Shown here one piece after another: positions 34,610 to 45,770 of a DNA stretch of 64,000 nt (the stretch's first letter is position 1; the number at the start of each line of letters is the position of its first letter). The stretch is taken from assembly GCF_002288925.2 (NCBI RefSeq), contig NW_022098008.1:8155442-8219441 (forward strand), in the 5' to 3' direction. Origin of the DNA: Delphinapterus leucas. Taxonomy: Eukaryota; Chordata; Mammalia; Artiodactyla; Monodontidae. The translations under genes were made by a program, and so were the position numbers. The notes beneath the pieces were generated by a model. It searched no databases, was not told the DNA's origin, and worked only from the letters and a program-made list of their open reading frames with translations.

Positions 34610-35656
34610 TTTGGGAAACCCAAATTTATTGTCCTGGGCCCTAAGTCCAAGCAGCCGAGAAAGTTCCATATTTCTGAATTTTGCAAACAGACAAAAAAAC
34701 ACCTTTTCACTACAAAGGTGGAAGAGCATTGGTCTTGCCTCATATCTTTTTCAGATCACTAAATGAATGGGAGGCCACCCTAACGCAAAATATTTTCCAA
34801 AATACAGTCCCTCACACTCCTGAATTCCCACCCATGTCATACATAGTGATGATAACCCCTTCTTCCCAGTTATCTGACATGATAACCTTCCAAGGAGAGT
34901 TCGCTTAGTAGGTAGAGGAGACTTAGCTAGGCTGCATGGAATCGGGAAGATTTGCTAAGAAGGCCAAAAGCTTAGGGCATCATCAGACAGAGGGTTCACC
35001 CTTTACACCAGCTGGTGGCTGACACCATAGAGCATCTTTGTTTCAATGAGAACAAGAAGGAGAGATATATGGCAGTCTGGACATAACTAATTATCTCTTT
35101 TACTAAAACAATCCAGCTGTGTCTTTTTATACTGTGTTAACTTCACGAATCCTCTGAAATAATTTGCAACTCTGTCACTGCATTACTAAATTAGTGGGTA
35201 TAATTCTTCCAATTAAGCACTTAAGTCAAAAAGGAAGAGGAGAAAGAAAGAAACATCTCGCAGCATCTTTCGCTCCACTTTAAAGAAACTGAAGACTTGT
35301 CCCTGCCGAAGAGTGAGTGCTACATCCTGAGGGCTGTCACAGCTTCAAATGTGCTAACACATGTGTTCTCAAGTGCATTTTCCTCTCAGTGGCATTTTGA
35401 GGATATTACAAACTTACTGACACAGTATTTCAGTGGAAACTTTTTTAAAAGATTATTTTGTTATAAAAAAAATCCAACAAGCATTCTTGAATACACGTTG
35501 GTCTATGTGAAACAACAGATGAGACTTAGCGACTTGGGGAAAAGGTAGAGACTGCAAAGGTGATGCCTTCACACACAAACTTGGCTGTGAACCTCAGAGC
35601 AGGCTTGTTTCTTTCTTCTTTGGGATCTCCTCCTCCTGAGTATTCCTAGTATATAC
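34610..35656. other. 1.0 kb without a recognised gene or repeat
   Basis: No gene or repeat recognised; chance frames of up to 83 codons. Confidence 0.4.
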
Positions 35657-35866
35657 CAGAGGTTCTGAACCAGGGGTGATTTTGTCCCCAGCGGGACATT
35701 TGGCAATGGCTGGAGACATTTGGGCTGCCCCAACTGGGAGGTGCTACTGACATTTAGTGAATAGAGACTAGGGATGCTGCTCAACATCCTACCATGCACA
35801 GGGTAGCCCCCAACAAGAGAATGATCCAGCCCCAAGTGTCAGTGGTGTCAAAGCTGAGAGATCCTA
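35657..35866 (+). mobile_element. hAT-Charlie DNA transposon (MER5A-like), full length
   Basis: Starts 'cagaggttctgaaccagggg' and ends 'gctgagagatccta', imperfect terminal inverted repeats. The interior 'gacatttggcaatggctgga' (35695-35714) and 'tgctcaacatcctaccatgc' (35778-35797) are diagnostic. Flanked by 'gtatatac' and 'gtatagag', a decayed 8-bp target-site duplication as expected for hAT. Confidence 0.88.
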
Positions 35867-37234
35867 GTATAGAGAGAAGGTAATTAAGGTAATTTTACCT
35901 GGGTTCAGATCACTGCGAATGAGACATGATTTCTGCCTGTGCTAATCTTGCAGTCTACTCAGGGCACATAAGCACACATTCCCAATGTAATGCAGGGGTC
36001 CTCTCCAGCACAGGGAGCTCTGTACTGGGGACTCTACCTTGTCGGGAGCAAGAGGGAATGTACTTGACACAATCAACAACTAAGGACAGGCCTGTGATGG
36101 AAAATTAGTAAGAACTGGCCAAACTAAGGAGAAGGGCAAGGGCAAGCAGATGTGTGGACACCTCCAAGCAGCTCCACCTTACCAGGTGGAAAGCAAGGGG
36201 AGATAGGGAAAGCTCCTGCAGTACCAACGGATGCCAAACGAGGACTCTGCCAAGTGAGTCATGGTTGTGAAGATCATGAGCTGAAGGTCATCACCCTGGT
36301 GCCTAGGTGGATATTGAATGTCGGGGGAGGCTTGGAGACAAGGAGATGAGGTGTGAGGTTACTCCTGGGGAGAGAAGAACTGAGCATAGGAGGTGGGTAT
36401 GGAAAGTATGGATCAGAAGCAAGAATTAGGAGGTAAAATCTTAATGAATTTGCATGGAGGAAGGAAAGGAAAGGAAGGCCCTGCCATAACCTCCAAAATT
36501 CTGGCTTGGGTGACTGGTGCTTCCACTGGATAACTCTTCAAACTTCCTAGTCTCTTGGTCCCTTGACCTCCTTGCCTCCAGTGACCATTCTCCACTCCCC
36601 CTCAGCCACCTGCACGATAGTCATGCCTTATTATGGGCAGAAATTTCAATCAGAACTTGAGGTTTTGGTCATCCATTTTTGAGTTCCTCCTCTTCTGCTT
36701 CTAGAATATTTGCTCAGCCATCTTGATGCACCAAAACACCCAGTCCTTCTCATGTCACCTCTTTCTCACTCTCTGCTCGCTGACTCTTCTACACTTCACT
36801 TTTCTGCATGTCCAGCTTAAAGTCCTTGATCCACTAATAAAAACACTCGATGACACTCTCTGCCCTTTCCGCCTCTCTCCTTTCATTGTCCATACCTGTC
36901 AAGACCCTCATCCTTCCATGAGATCTCTCTGTATTTCTTCTTACAGCTGCATGTGATTCTACAGTTGTCTCAAAATGAAAGCTTTCATTTAAAAACCACA
37001 TCTTAATCCTGGATGATGCCAACTCTCTGGCACACCTACAAGTGAAAAACTAAAGTTACTAGATATATAATCAGGCTGTTTCATGAGCACAAACCTTGTA
37101 CGGAACCTCTCCCATTTGTCCTTTTCCTCTCCTTTGCTTATCCTGTATTTTATTATTGATTCACATGTATGTGAAACACATGTAGACCATAGGTTGATTT
37201 TTGCCATGGTCTCTGGGACAGAAAAAGCCCACTT
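35867..37234. other. 1.4 kb, unassigned, possible LINE-2 in the second half
   Basis: No gene seen. 36540-36960 is pyrimidine-rich with L2-like phrasing ('ttccatgagatctctctgta', 36914-36933) but no firm alignment. Confidence 0.35.
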
Positions 37235-37480
37235 TTAGCGCATGTGCCAGAGAAAGTTACACCCCAGTCAATCTTCAAAGGACCCCAGTCTGTCTCCTGC
37301 TTCCACCATCCAAGGAAACGTCTCTCAGCAAGTTCCCCAAAGTCTCCATCTGCTGAAACCAAAGGAAGTGATTGAGCTACTACTTGACCTCTCATTAGCG
37401 TTTGATACAGTCCCTTCTCTGAAAATATTCTTCTCTCTTGGTTGCTGTGAGTCCTCTGTGGCAGGATATGAACATGTCAG
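37235..37480 (+). mobile_element. LINE-2-like ORF2 fragment
   Basis: A frame here encodes 'LLLDLSLAFDTV' (about 37378-37413), resembling the 'LLDLSAAFDTV' reverse-transcriptase motif of L2/CR1-clade LINEs, followed by L2-like 'attcttctctcttggttgct' (37426-37445). Confidence 0.55.
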
Positions 37481-37974
37481 CCTGTAGGAAGATGGGAACT
37501 TAGCCATTCTGGTTTTTTCTGCTCGTTTTGCACTGCTTGTGACCTTGGCCCCTGTGACCTCTCAGTCAGCACCACTTTCACAACTCCCACTAACTCCTCT
37601 GCCTTATCTCCCATGTGGGTCAGAAACACTGAATGTGGAAGAAATGCTGGCAGGAACAGCAGTGGAAACCCTCCATGTACTCTTTGTCTCACACATTCCC
37701 TTAACCCTGCGGCATCCTCGCAGAATGGGGGACTGAGCCTTCGGGGGCGTCTAAATGTGAACTTCCAACGAGAGCTGAGGGTAGAGAGTGACACTAAACC
37801 CTCATCAGGGCACCAAGGCTGTTCGCAACTCTTAGCCTGTCACCAAAAAATTGGGGAAACCCCTTAGTTATGAATCATCATGGTAGGTACAGGAAACGAG
37901 TGGTGACCAAAACAAACGGTCCCTGCCCATAGACAGTTCATGGTTGGTGAAAGACAATGGTTTGTTAGCGGAGA

Positions 37975-38105
37975 CTGTGCTTTCCATAAATTCCTTTCTC
38001 TTGCATTTTACCTGGGCATCTAGCTGCTCAGGTGATAACTACATGTCTCAGCCTCCCTTGCAGTTTATTGTGGACCTGGCTAAATTTTAGTAACAGGATG
38101 TGAGC
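37975..38105 (+). mobile_element. Old LTR-like element, left part
   Basis: 'agtaacaggatgtgagcaga' (38089-38108) is a phrase common in old ERV LTRs. It appears to resume at 38546 after an inserted MLT1 LTR. Family uncertain. Confidence 0.4.
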
Positions 38106-38545
38106 AGAAGTGAGGCATATTATTGTGGGCTGAATTGTGTCACCCCCAAAATTCACAGGTTGAAGTCCTAATCCCCAGTAGCTCAGAATATGACCTTAAT
38201 TGGAAATAGGGTCTTTATAGAGGTAATCAAGTTAAAATTAGGTCCTTAGGGTAGGTTCTTATCCAATATGACTGGTGTCTTATAAAAAGAGGAAAATTGG
38301 ACACCGAGTGATGCATAGAGGGAAAATGACATAAAGACATATAGGAGAAGATGGCCATCTCTATAAGCAAGGAGAAAGGCCTGGAACAGATTTATTTCCT
38401 CAAAGCCGTAAGAAGGAGCCAACCATGCCAATGCCTTGATTTTGGACTTCTGGTCTCCAGAACTGAGAGACAATAAATTTCTGTTGTTTAAACCACCCAG
38501 TCTGGTACTTTGTTTCAGAAACACTAGCAAACTAATGCAGGTTCC
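38106..38545 (+). mobile_element. MLT1A-type solo LTR
   Basis: Sense orientation: 'gggctgaattgtgtcacccc' (38128-38147), 'aatagggtctttatagaggt' (38205-38224), 'ccaatatgactggtgtctta' (38263-38282), 'ttctgttgtttaaaccaccc' (38480-38499). Complete or nearly so. Confidence 0.88.
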
Positions 38546-38815
38546 ACTTTTAGGTCATGACCCTAGAAAGGGATATGGGTGAACTTCCTGGCCGATTTCT
38601 ATCCCTGCTGGCCTGCAGATGACTAGATCTAGAGCAGACATCTTTGGTCCAGAGTGGAAACCACATGTTGATTTGGTAGAACCACACCTCTCTGAACAGA
38701 GCACCCTAGACTGCTCCACTCTGGACTGTTACTGAAGACAGTCTATCTTTTCTGAGCCACTGTGTTTAGGGTCCCTTCGTTACAGTAGTTTAACCTATAT
38801 CCTAAGTGATACATC
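38546..38815 (+). mobile_element. Old LTR-like element, right part
   Basis: 'gttccacttttaggtcatga' (38541-38560) to 'gttacagtagtttaacctat' (38780-38799) resembles the 3' half of an old ERV-class LTR. Low certainty. Confidence 0.38.
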
Positions 38816-39884
38816 TTGCATAGAGGACATGGCTAGCTGTAAATAGATTGACATGTGACTTCCAACGAATTACACTTGGCCTCTCATCATTGTTATACAT
38901 TATTCATCATATTTATAGAATTTAAAGTACATCCTGTCATAGCCATCCCTGCCTCCTAAACCTCCAATTTCATTGGTCTCATCAACTAACTTGGTTTTCA
39001 CTGCCAACCTTACTTCTCTTTCCATCTGCAAATAACTTAAAACATCTCTTCCGAGATTTTTCCTTCTTATCTCCTCAACCACAATATTCTCTTTAGTTCA
39101 CTCCAATCTGGTTTTCAAGTTAAAATGCTTTGTGGAATACAAGCCTGCCACTGCATGATTCTTCTTTTCTTTTCAACACAGGCACAGTTGAATGTGACTC
39201 AGCCATCATCATTACAGGTAAAGCACTTTCCCAAAATACTCATCCACCTTTTCTTTCTTTTGCTTTGAAGTAAAATCCCCTTTGAAATTAAAGGGACTTC
39301 TTCCCGGAACAGAATCCAGTAACAATGGGACTTGGCTAGACATTTTTGGCCTTTTGAAAATGTCGACATTAAAATGCAGATTTGCTGTTAATTGATACCT
39401 AGATGCCTGATTTTTCTTAGTCAATAGAAGAAAAAGGAAAAAGGCCAAAAAGAAAAAAATACTAGCACAAAATGCTAATTAAACTCTGTCTTACTTTAAG
39501 AAAATTCCATGGCAAGAATTTTCTTTTATCTAAGCTGGAATATCTGGAGTAAAAATTTTGAACATCAAATACAGGTTGTTTCCGGGTTTTCCTTATGATG
39601 AATTCCATTGTTCCTAAGCCTTTTTCTCGTACAGACAGCCTATGAAAGTTCAAATAAGGGATCCATTCTGCACTTCAGATAAAAATTAAAAATCACTGAA
39701 GCACTTGTCTACAAATGCAAACTAATGAGTCAGTCCTACATTCTTTTTTACTCTAGAATGAAGAGCAACATGGATACATTTGAATCATCCAACAATGACA
39801 TAACTTACCTTCTCTATGATCCATCTTTACTTACAAAATTTTAGGCTCAATGGACTAAGCAGAAGATAAAATATGGAAAAATTG
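38816..39884. other. 1.1 kb, no gene assigned; contains one exon-like motif
   Basis: Moderately AT-rich. No repeat recognised. See the exon-like segment at 39182-39217. Confidence 0.4.
39182..39217 (+). other. Exon-like 36-nt segment between consensus splice sites (weak)
   Basis: A strong pyrimidine tract and acceptor ('cttctttttcttttcaacacag'-like, ending AG at 39180-39181) is followed 36 nt later by a donor 'ACAG/gtaaag' (39214-39223). The segment contains 'tgactcagc', an AP-1/MARE-type site, so it could equally be a regulatory element. No frame evidence; such pairs also occur by chance. Confidence 0.2.
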
Positions 39885-40030
39885 TATTTCTTTCCCTGGC
39901 TCTGTCAGAGAAAGAGTGTGTGACCTTGGGAAAAGAAAATATCCTTTCTCTGACTTTGCTTCCTCATTTGCAAAACAGAGAAAGCAAAGTCCCACTTATT
40001 TACTAATAAATTATCTCATTACTGAGTGTA
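39885..40030 (+). mobile_element. MIR SINE fragment
   Basis: 'gtgtgtgaccttgggaaaag' (39916-39935), 'tgcttcctcatttgcaaaac' (39957-39976): MIR core in sense. Confidence 0.6.
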
Positions 40031-41989
40031 AACACTGTTATTGTTTAGCATTTATTTTTGCAATCTGTCAGGACATTTTGAAATTTCTGCATGAAATATA
40101 CAACTTAATGCAGTGTTTCTCCCTCTCCCGCTCCCATGTCCTGTCAGAGGAGGCAAGGCAGAATGGTGAACACATGGGCCATGTAAATGAAATGCTATTT
40201 ACTTTGATATGGATAAAAGGAAATATAATTAAGCTTTCTAAAAGCCTTCCAAATAAACTTCCCTTAAAGAAAGAATGGAAAAGAAGATTGTAACTGATCA
40301 AAGTAGTGTATCAGGTTCCCTGACACTGGAGATGAAAGGCATATTGGGGTAACCAACAGAGAATCTATGCTGTGTAATCTAAAGACTTTACAGGATGGAG
40401 GGGAAGCACCAGAAGTATGGCTCAGATACTTGTCAGCATGGAGAAGCAAACTCCATGTCTGAAACCTTGAGCTCAGATTGACAATTGGTATAAGTGAACT
40501 CTTTCTCTTTCTCGCGCTCTCTCTTTCTTTTCTTTATGTATGTACAATTAAATATATATACAACCTATGTTTTTATTTAATGGTGAAAAGCCAAGATGTC
40601 TCACAAAAAGGAGACAGAAAGTTCTACAGATCTTCAGACGCTTAGAGAAAGATTTCCTTCTGCTACATATGCAAGCTATCAGGATAGCAGAGGATCCACA
40701 GCAAGTAACCACAGAGGTCTGTGTTTTTCGTTGACTAAATTCTGGTCCCTGGCCAAAAAAAAAAAACTTTAGTAAAAACAAGTACAAGCATAAACATACT
40801 CAACAGCCCACATATATTTTTAGCTTCTCTTCAGGTTATATTTGCTAACTAGTTCATAAACTCCACAAAATGAATATGGCTTATATTTGTTCCAAAATTT
40901 TTTACCCTTCAGGAAACTCAAGCTAAAGCAAATCTATATTTATTTCCCAGGACTCTATAATTCTACTTCCTTTGAAATTACATATATAGGAAGTGGTCAC
41001 CCTGTTAGGGTCATTAATGATCCTGAAATGTACCATCATAGAAACTGGCATTTTAATCCTTTTTAAAATATATGTGCATGCTTCAACTTATCAATAGCCT
41101 GAACACATGGAGGAACCCCACTTTGAACTGATTGTGGAATTAACTGTTAGGTGTCAAAAGAGATAAATTTTTCAAGACATAAGTTTCCTCTCTCAAGGGT
41201 TATATGTCTTTATTGTAAAACAAGATTATGAGTTTTCATTAAAGAGTGAATATTTTGTGATCTATAATTTATCAACTGTCACCAACACTGTGTGTTGATT
41301 ATTTTCTTTCTCCCTTTTCAACATGATTAATTATGAATATGGTATTAAGCCTGAATCCATCTAGCACATTATTCTTGAAAAATAATATACAATGTTAATC
41401 TGCCCATAAAATAACATATTACTATGCAGGATAATCAATTACAATTGATTTTTTTGGTTCATTGTCTTTCAATCAAAGCCAGTGAAGATCTGAAACATAC
41501 TCTTGTTAAAATAAGGTTTTAAAAACTGGAATAAACATGAAACAATGATCAGAAATGGAACAAAATTAAAGCACAATATAAAATCCTTGTAATAAAAACA
41601 GCCTTTGAATCATGGATGAGCATAAATTGAAAAATCTATTGCTTTTTTTCTGTAGACATTCCCAGGATAGTGTTGTGCTACCATTCATCAGAGTTACTTA
41701 TCAGAGATAGCCAGAAATAATTTATCTCAGGGAGAAACACTTCATTATTAGGTGTGATACAAAGCAATATTGTTATAGAGACATTCTAATCATCAAGTTC
41801 TCTCAGCCTGTTCAAGGTTTTCATAAAGGATATCCACACATATGCATGAGAACCACGAAACATCAAAGCAGCTCATGATTTTAATAATAATATAGTTGAT
41901 AATTTATATACTTTATGTATAATTTTGTACAAGCTCATCCCAATTCTTAAAGTTTAAATTAAAATGTGCAAAATAAATGTTTAAATGAA
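40031..41989. other. 2.0 kb AT-rich, unassigned
   Basis: No gene or dispersed repeat recognised; a CT-rich stretch lies at 40500-40535. AT-rich from about 40800 onward. Confidence 0.4.
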
Positions 41990-42125
41990 ATACACCAAGA
42001 TGATAACAGTGGCTAATTTAGGGTGGGTCTCATTAAAGGTCATTTTTATTTTATTTACTGTAGTTTCTAAATTTTCTGCAATATACAGTTAATATTTTAT
42101 AATAAAAATTTTCAATATTATATTT
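41990..42125 (+). mobile_element. Old LINE-1 3' UTR-like sequence
   Basis: 'ttctaaattttctgcaatat' (42065-42084) with a preceding 'gtcatttttattttatttac' (42039-42058) resembles L1ME-type 3' ends. Weak. Confidence 0.4.
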
Positions 42126-42631
42126 AATTTTTCCAAATGTATTAATATTTTCATTACCTACAAAATGTCTCCCTATATATGGTACTTTATGTGAGTCAAA
42201 GTTTTTAATAAGATTCTGAGGTCTACAAAATTAAGCAGAATATGATGAAAATTATTTTCAAACTCATGTGTCACAAGTTGAAGGAATGTGTAGATGAGCA
42301 TTAATATCTGTAAAAACATCCTCTTCTCCTAGAAAAATATACCCTAAACTGAAAGCAGCAGTTGTCTCCATGGAGATGGGAGTGAGAGTGGATTTTACTT
42401 TCTATTTTACATGTACCTGCTTTTAATCTTCACATTGCTTTTATTTCCGTATTCCTTCTATTTGAGAAAAAAAATACTTCTGTTTTCCTTGAAAATTTTT
42501 GACTTTTTCAATGAAAATCCTACATGACTCACAAATGTACACATTTTCTGATTGCACAGTAAGAACTTATGTAGAAAAAAATTCATCTTGGAAACTCTGC
42601 AAACTGAAAAAAAGTTTAGGAAGTCACTGAG
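42126..42631. other. Unassigned AT-rich
   Basis: About 500 bp; nothing recognised. Confidence 0.4.
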
Positions 42632-42761
42632 GTAATGAGTATGGAGTTTCTTTTGGGAGTGATGGAAATGTTATAGAATTAGATATTTGCACAACATTGT
42701 GAATAGACCACTGAACATTACACTTTAAAATGGTGAATTTTATTGTATGTGAATTGTATCT
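42632..42761 (+). mobile_element. LINE-1 (L1MA/L1MB-type) 3' end
   Basis: 'gagtatggagtttcttttgg' (42637-42656), 'gcacaacattgtgaatagac' (42690-42709), 'acactttaaaatggtgaatt' (42720-42739). The element ends directly at the purine repeat, which occupies the place of its poly(A) tail. Confidence 0.83.
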
Positions 42762-43114
42762 GAAGGAGAAGGAGAAGAAGAAAAAGAAGGAGGAGGAGGA
42801 AGGGAGGGGGAAGGAGGAGGAGGAGAAGAAGAAGAAGATGAAGAAGAAGAAGAAGAAGAAGGAGAAGGAGAAGGAGAAGGAGAAGGAGAAAGAGAAGGAG
42901 GGGAAGGGGAAGGAGAAGGAGGAGGAGAAGAAGAAGAAGAAGAAGAAGAAGAAGAAGAAGAAGAAGAAGAAGAAGGAGAACAAGAAGGAGAACAAGAACA
43001 AAAAGAACAACAACAAGAAGAAGAACAAGAAGAAGAAAGAGCAGGGCGAGGAGGACGAGGAGGGTGAGGAGGATGAGGACAAGGACGAGGAGGAGGAGGA
43101 GGAGGAAGAAGAGA
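42762..43114 (+). repeat. 353-bp (GAA/GGA)n purine tract
   Basis: Almost pure A/G on the plus strand (CT on the minus), mixing GAA, GGA and GAAGGA units, with a few C in 42980-43085. It probably grew from the poly(A) tail of the adjoining L1. Its three frames produce long low-complexity open reading frames (Glu/Lys on plus; Ser, Phe or Pro-rich on minus) that are not genes. Confidence 0.95.
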
Positions 43115-43123
43115 CAAAATTAC

Positions 43124-43238
43124 CTGGGCACTTTCCCCCATAATCACTGTGTCTCCTTCCGGCCAAAAAGTAGAAGATGAGGAACAGACACAGGATGCTC
43201 AGGACGACCAGCAGAGGCTGTAGAATTCTCAAGCCCAT
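43124..43238 (-). CDS. Candidate first coding exon of a single-pass membrane or signal-anchored protein
   Basis: The only stretch that looks like a host coding exon. From an ATG at 43238-43236 in a strong Kozak context (A at -3, G at +4), 38 codons plus one base run to a consensus splice donor, 'CCAG/gtaatt' (GT at 43123-43122). The peptide has a short positively charged N-terminus (MGLR), a hydrophobic segment at residues 9-26 ('LLVVLSILCLFLIFYFLA'-type) and then polar 'GRRHSDYGGKCP'. That shape fits a type II signal anchor, as in Golgi enzymes, or a long signal peptide; I do not recognise the protein. The frame is open upstream to an acceptor-like 'ttattgctgtag' (AG at 43297-43296), so the exon could be 43295-43124 (172 nt) with a 5' leader. 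No second exon was identified in the window. The 353-bp purine repeat starts 8 bp beyond the donor. It may be a real exon, a dead one, or chance. Confidence 0.45.
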
Positions 43239-43449
43239 CTTATGCACAACTAAGACCTTTTTAACCAAATTGCATTGTACAGGTAGACACCTTGGCTACA
43301 GCAATAAGAGGCTCTCAGTGAAGACATTTCACCTCATGTCTGAAATGTCCTCCCTAATTCAGAGTTAGAGACTTTTGCAAGACCATGTGCCTTTGGTGTG
43401 GTCACCCTGAGCCTTTTATCATGTTCTATAGCCATGTTGATGCCTCTAT
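43239..43449. other. Possible leader/intron of the candidate exon
   Basis: Includes the putative acceptor at 43297-43296 (minus). No repeat recognised. Confidence 0.3.
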
Positions 43450-43925
43450 CAGCTGGCTTTTGCTGAAAATTTAACTATCTCCAAATTTAATGGCTTAAAA
43501 TGACAGCCATTTATGTAACTCATGATTCTTGCAGGTTAGTCATTTGGGTTGGGCCTCAGCAGGGCTCACTCGGCATCCACATTCAACTGCAGGTCAGGTA
43601 GGTTGGCTGGCTGTGAGCTGGGGGATTGGGGTGATGACCACATCTCCCTCTTCATCTGGCAGGCTAGCCTGGTCATGTTCACACAACACAGCAGGCTTCC
43701 AAGGGGACAAGTGATCCTTGCAAGGCCTCTTGAGCTGAGCCTCTTAACCAGCACAGACCACTTCATCCATATTTTTGTGATCAATGAGTCACAGCTCTGT
43801 CCAGACACCAGCAGTGGGGACATAAGCTCCACCTCTCAATGAGAGGAACCATGGCATCACTTTGGGATGGGATACAGGAAGGGGAATCATTGTAGCTGCT
43901 TTTTGAAGGCAACCCACAACATGCC
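43450..43925 (-). mobile_element. MLT1-type solo LTR (old)
   Basis: Plus strand: 'tttaatggcttaaaatgaca' (43486-43505), 'tcatgattcttgcaggttag' (43520-43539) and 'aagctccacctctcaatgag' (43824-43843) are reverse-complement landmarks of older MLT1 LTRs. It lies upstream of, and in the same orientation as, the candidate exon. Confidence 0.68.
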
Positions 43926-44030
43926 CCTAACAGGAGACCCCAAAATTGTAAATACAAGGAAATAAACATTCAAAGGCTCTCAATTCACAGGGCTAATCTT
44001 CCTAGAGGGACACAAGGAACATGATGATTT

Positions 44031-44239
44031 TTTTTTTTTTTTTTTTTGCTGTACACGGGTCTCTCACTGTTGTGGCCTCTCCCATTGCAGAGCACAGGCT
44101 CTGGACGCACAGGCTCAGCAGCCATGGCCCATGGGCCCAGCTGCTCCGCAGCATGTGGGATCCTCCTGGACCGGGGCACAAACCCGTGTCCCCTGTATCA
44201 GCAGGCAGACTCTCAACCACTGCGCCACCAGGGAAGCCT
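44031..44239 (-). mobile_element. CHR SINE
   Basis: Complete reverse-orientation copy with a T-run (44031-44047) and a perfect 15-bp target-site duplication, 'ggaacatgatgattt' (44016-44030 and 44240-44254). The intact duplication implies a relatively young insertion. Confidence 0.97.
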
Positions 44240-44254
44240 GGAACATGATGATTT

Positions 44255-45574
44255 AATGACTTCAGTGCCATGTATTATTCAAACAGAGAGAGTTTTCACT
44301 AGAGAAAACATACCCTAGTGAATTGAAATGCATCTGTATCCCTCATCATCGTGTACCCCCCTTTTCTTTAGAGCTCCTCAGTTACTATTTTAGGTAGATA
44401 GAAGGAAGTTTGATTCAACAGGAAGGAAGGCTGTAGCCCTTATGTAACCTCAGATGAGGGTTGCTGAGGGAGGTCTAGGGATGGACAAGGGAGACATAGA
44501 GACATCTCAATGAGTCTGCGTCAAGAGAAGATTCTGAGTTTTTGGTATTTAAAACAAAGGATTATTTATATGCTTGAGTTCACCATTCCTCGAACATGAG
44601 GCTATCAGGTTAAGTCACATGTTTCTCCAGATCCATTTCATGTGGCTTAATTTTATAGGGTGAGAGCAAATAACTGGGAAAATAGCAATAATCTCAAAGT
44701 AAAGAAGAATTGAGTAGAAGCACATCAGAATTGGTCAGTAAATTTATTAAAAATACTTCTCCTTGGGCTCCATTCTTAGATATTATGACCCCAAAAGTTT
44801 GGGCTTTAGTACAAAAACCTGTAATTTTAGTCAGTGTCCCAGTTGGACCAAGTTTAGTTTTATTATGTAAGAAATGGGACTAATTGTATCTGCTCCATGC
44901 CATTTAAAGGGGTGAACAAATAGGCATGGATGGGTGCAGCATGTTGACCTGAGTTTCCTTTAAGCAGATCTTATAAGCCAGATTAATCATAGAGGAAAAA
45001 ACTCTGAAATAGTCAAGCTTATATAGGGCACATTCCTACCTTACTTTCCAGGATTTCTATTTTCTCTTGCCATCTACTGATCACGCATTAAAACCTAGTA
45101 CCTTCATGTTACCCCAGGTATACTGTAGGATTGCACAAAACTACAAGTTACAAAGACCTCAAAAAATAATGCTAAGATAGAAATGTATTTGTTGTCAGTA
45201 AGGAGCCCAGCACTGACATGAAACCATATGGGATTCCACTTTTCCCACCTCACCTTGTGGCCACTATTCAACTTCATGGTGTAAGGTGGAATTGGGTCTC
45301 CAGCAATCACTGGAAGAAGGATAAGGAAGAAGCATATATCCCTTTCCTTTAAAGAAACTTCCTGGAGTTTGCACTTTTCACTTCCACTTACACCCCATTC
45401 ATCAGAAATTAGTCACATGGAAAGGAAATCACTAGAAAAGAAGACTGGAAGATACAATCTCTCTCTTAGACTGAGAGAAGGGAGCTGAATTTCTATGGAA
45501 GAAGGAGAAACAGGAATCATAGAACAAGAAATCCCTGACTTAACCAGGCTATGTCAGAACATCTACCCATGTTC
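44255..45574. other. 1.3 kb without a recognised gene or repeat
   Basis: Nothing assignable; frames under 80 codons. Confidence 0.4.
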
Positions 45575-45770
45575 ACAGCCTATAAAAAGTTTTATGCACA
45601 AAGGTGTTCACTACAGGACTATTCATAATAATAGTAAATATTGGGAAATACATCAAATGGTCCACAATGGGAAATCATTAAGTCAACTATGGTACATCAG
45701 TTTAATGAAGTAACATAGAACCATCAGAAATGTGGGTTATGAAGATCACATAATCATTTTCAACTTGAAA
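45575..45770 (+). mobile_element. Old LINE-1 (L1M) ORF2 C-terminal fragment
   Basis: 'ctacaggactattcataata' (45612-45631), 'actatggtacatcagtttaa' (45686-45705) follow the L1M 'cagcactgtttataatagc...atggtacatccat' stretch. Confidence 0.6.

Noticed and set aside
42730..43143. 137-codon plus-strand Glu/Lys-rich frame (and Ser- or Pro-rich frames on the other strand)
   Set aside because: Entirely produced by the (GAA/GGA)n repeat; every frame of such a tract is open.
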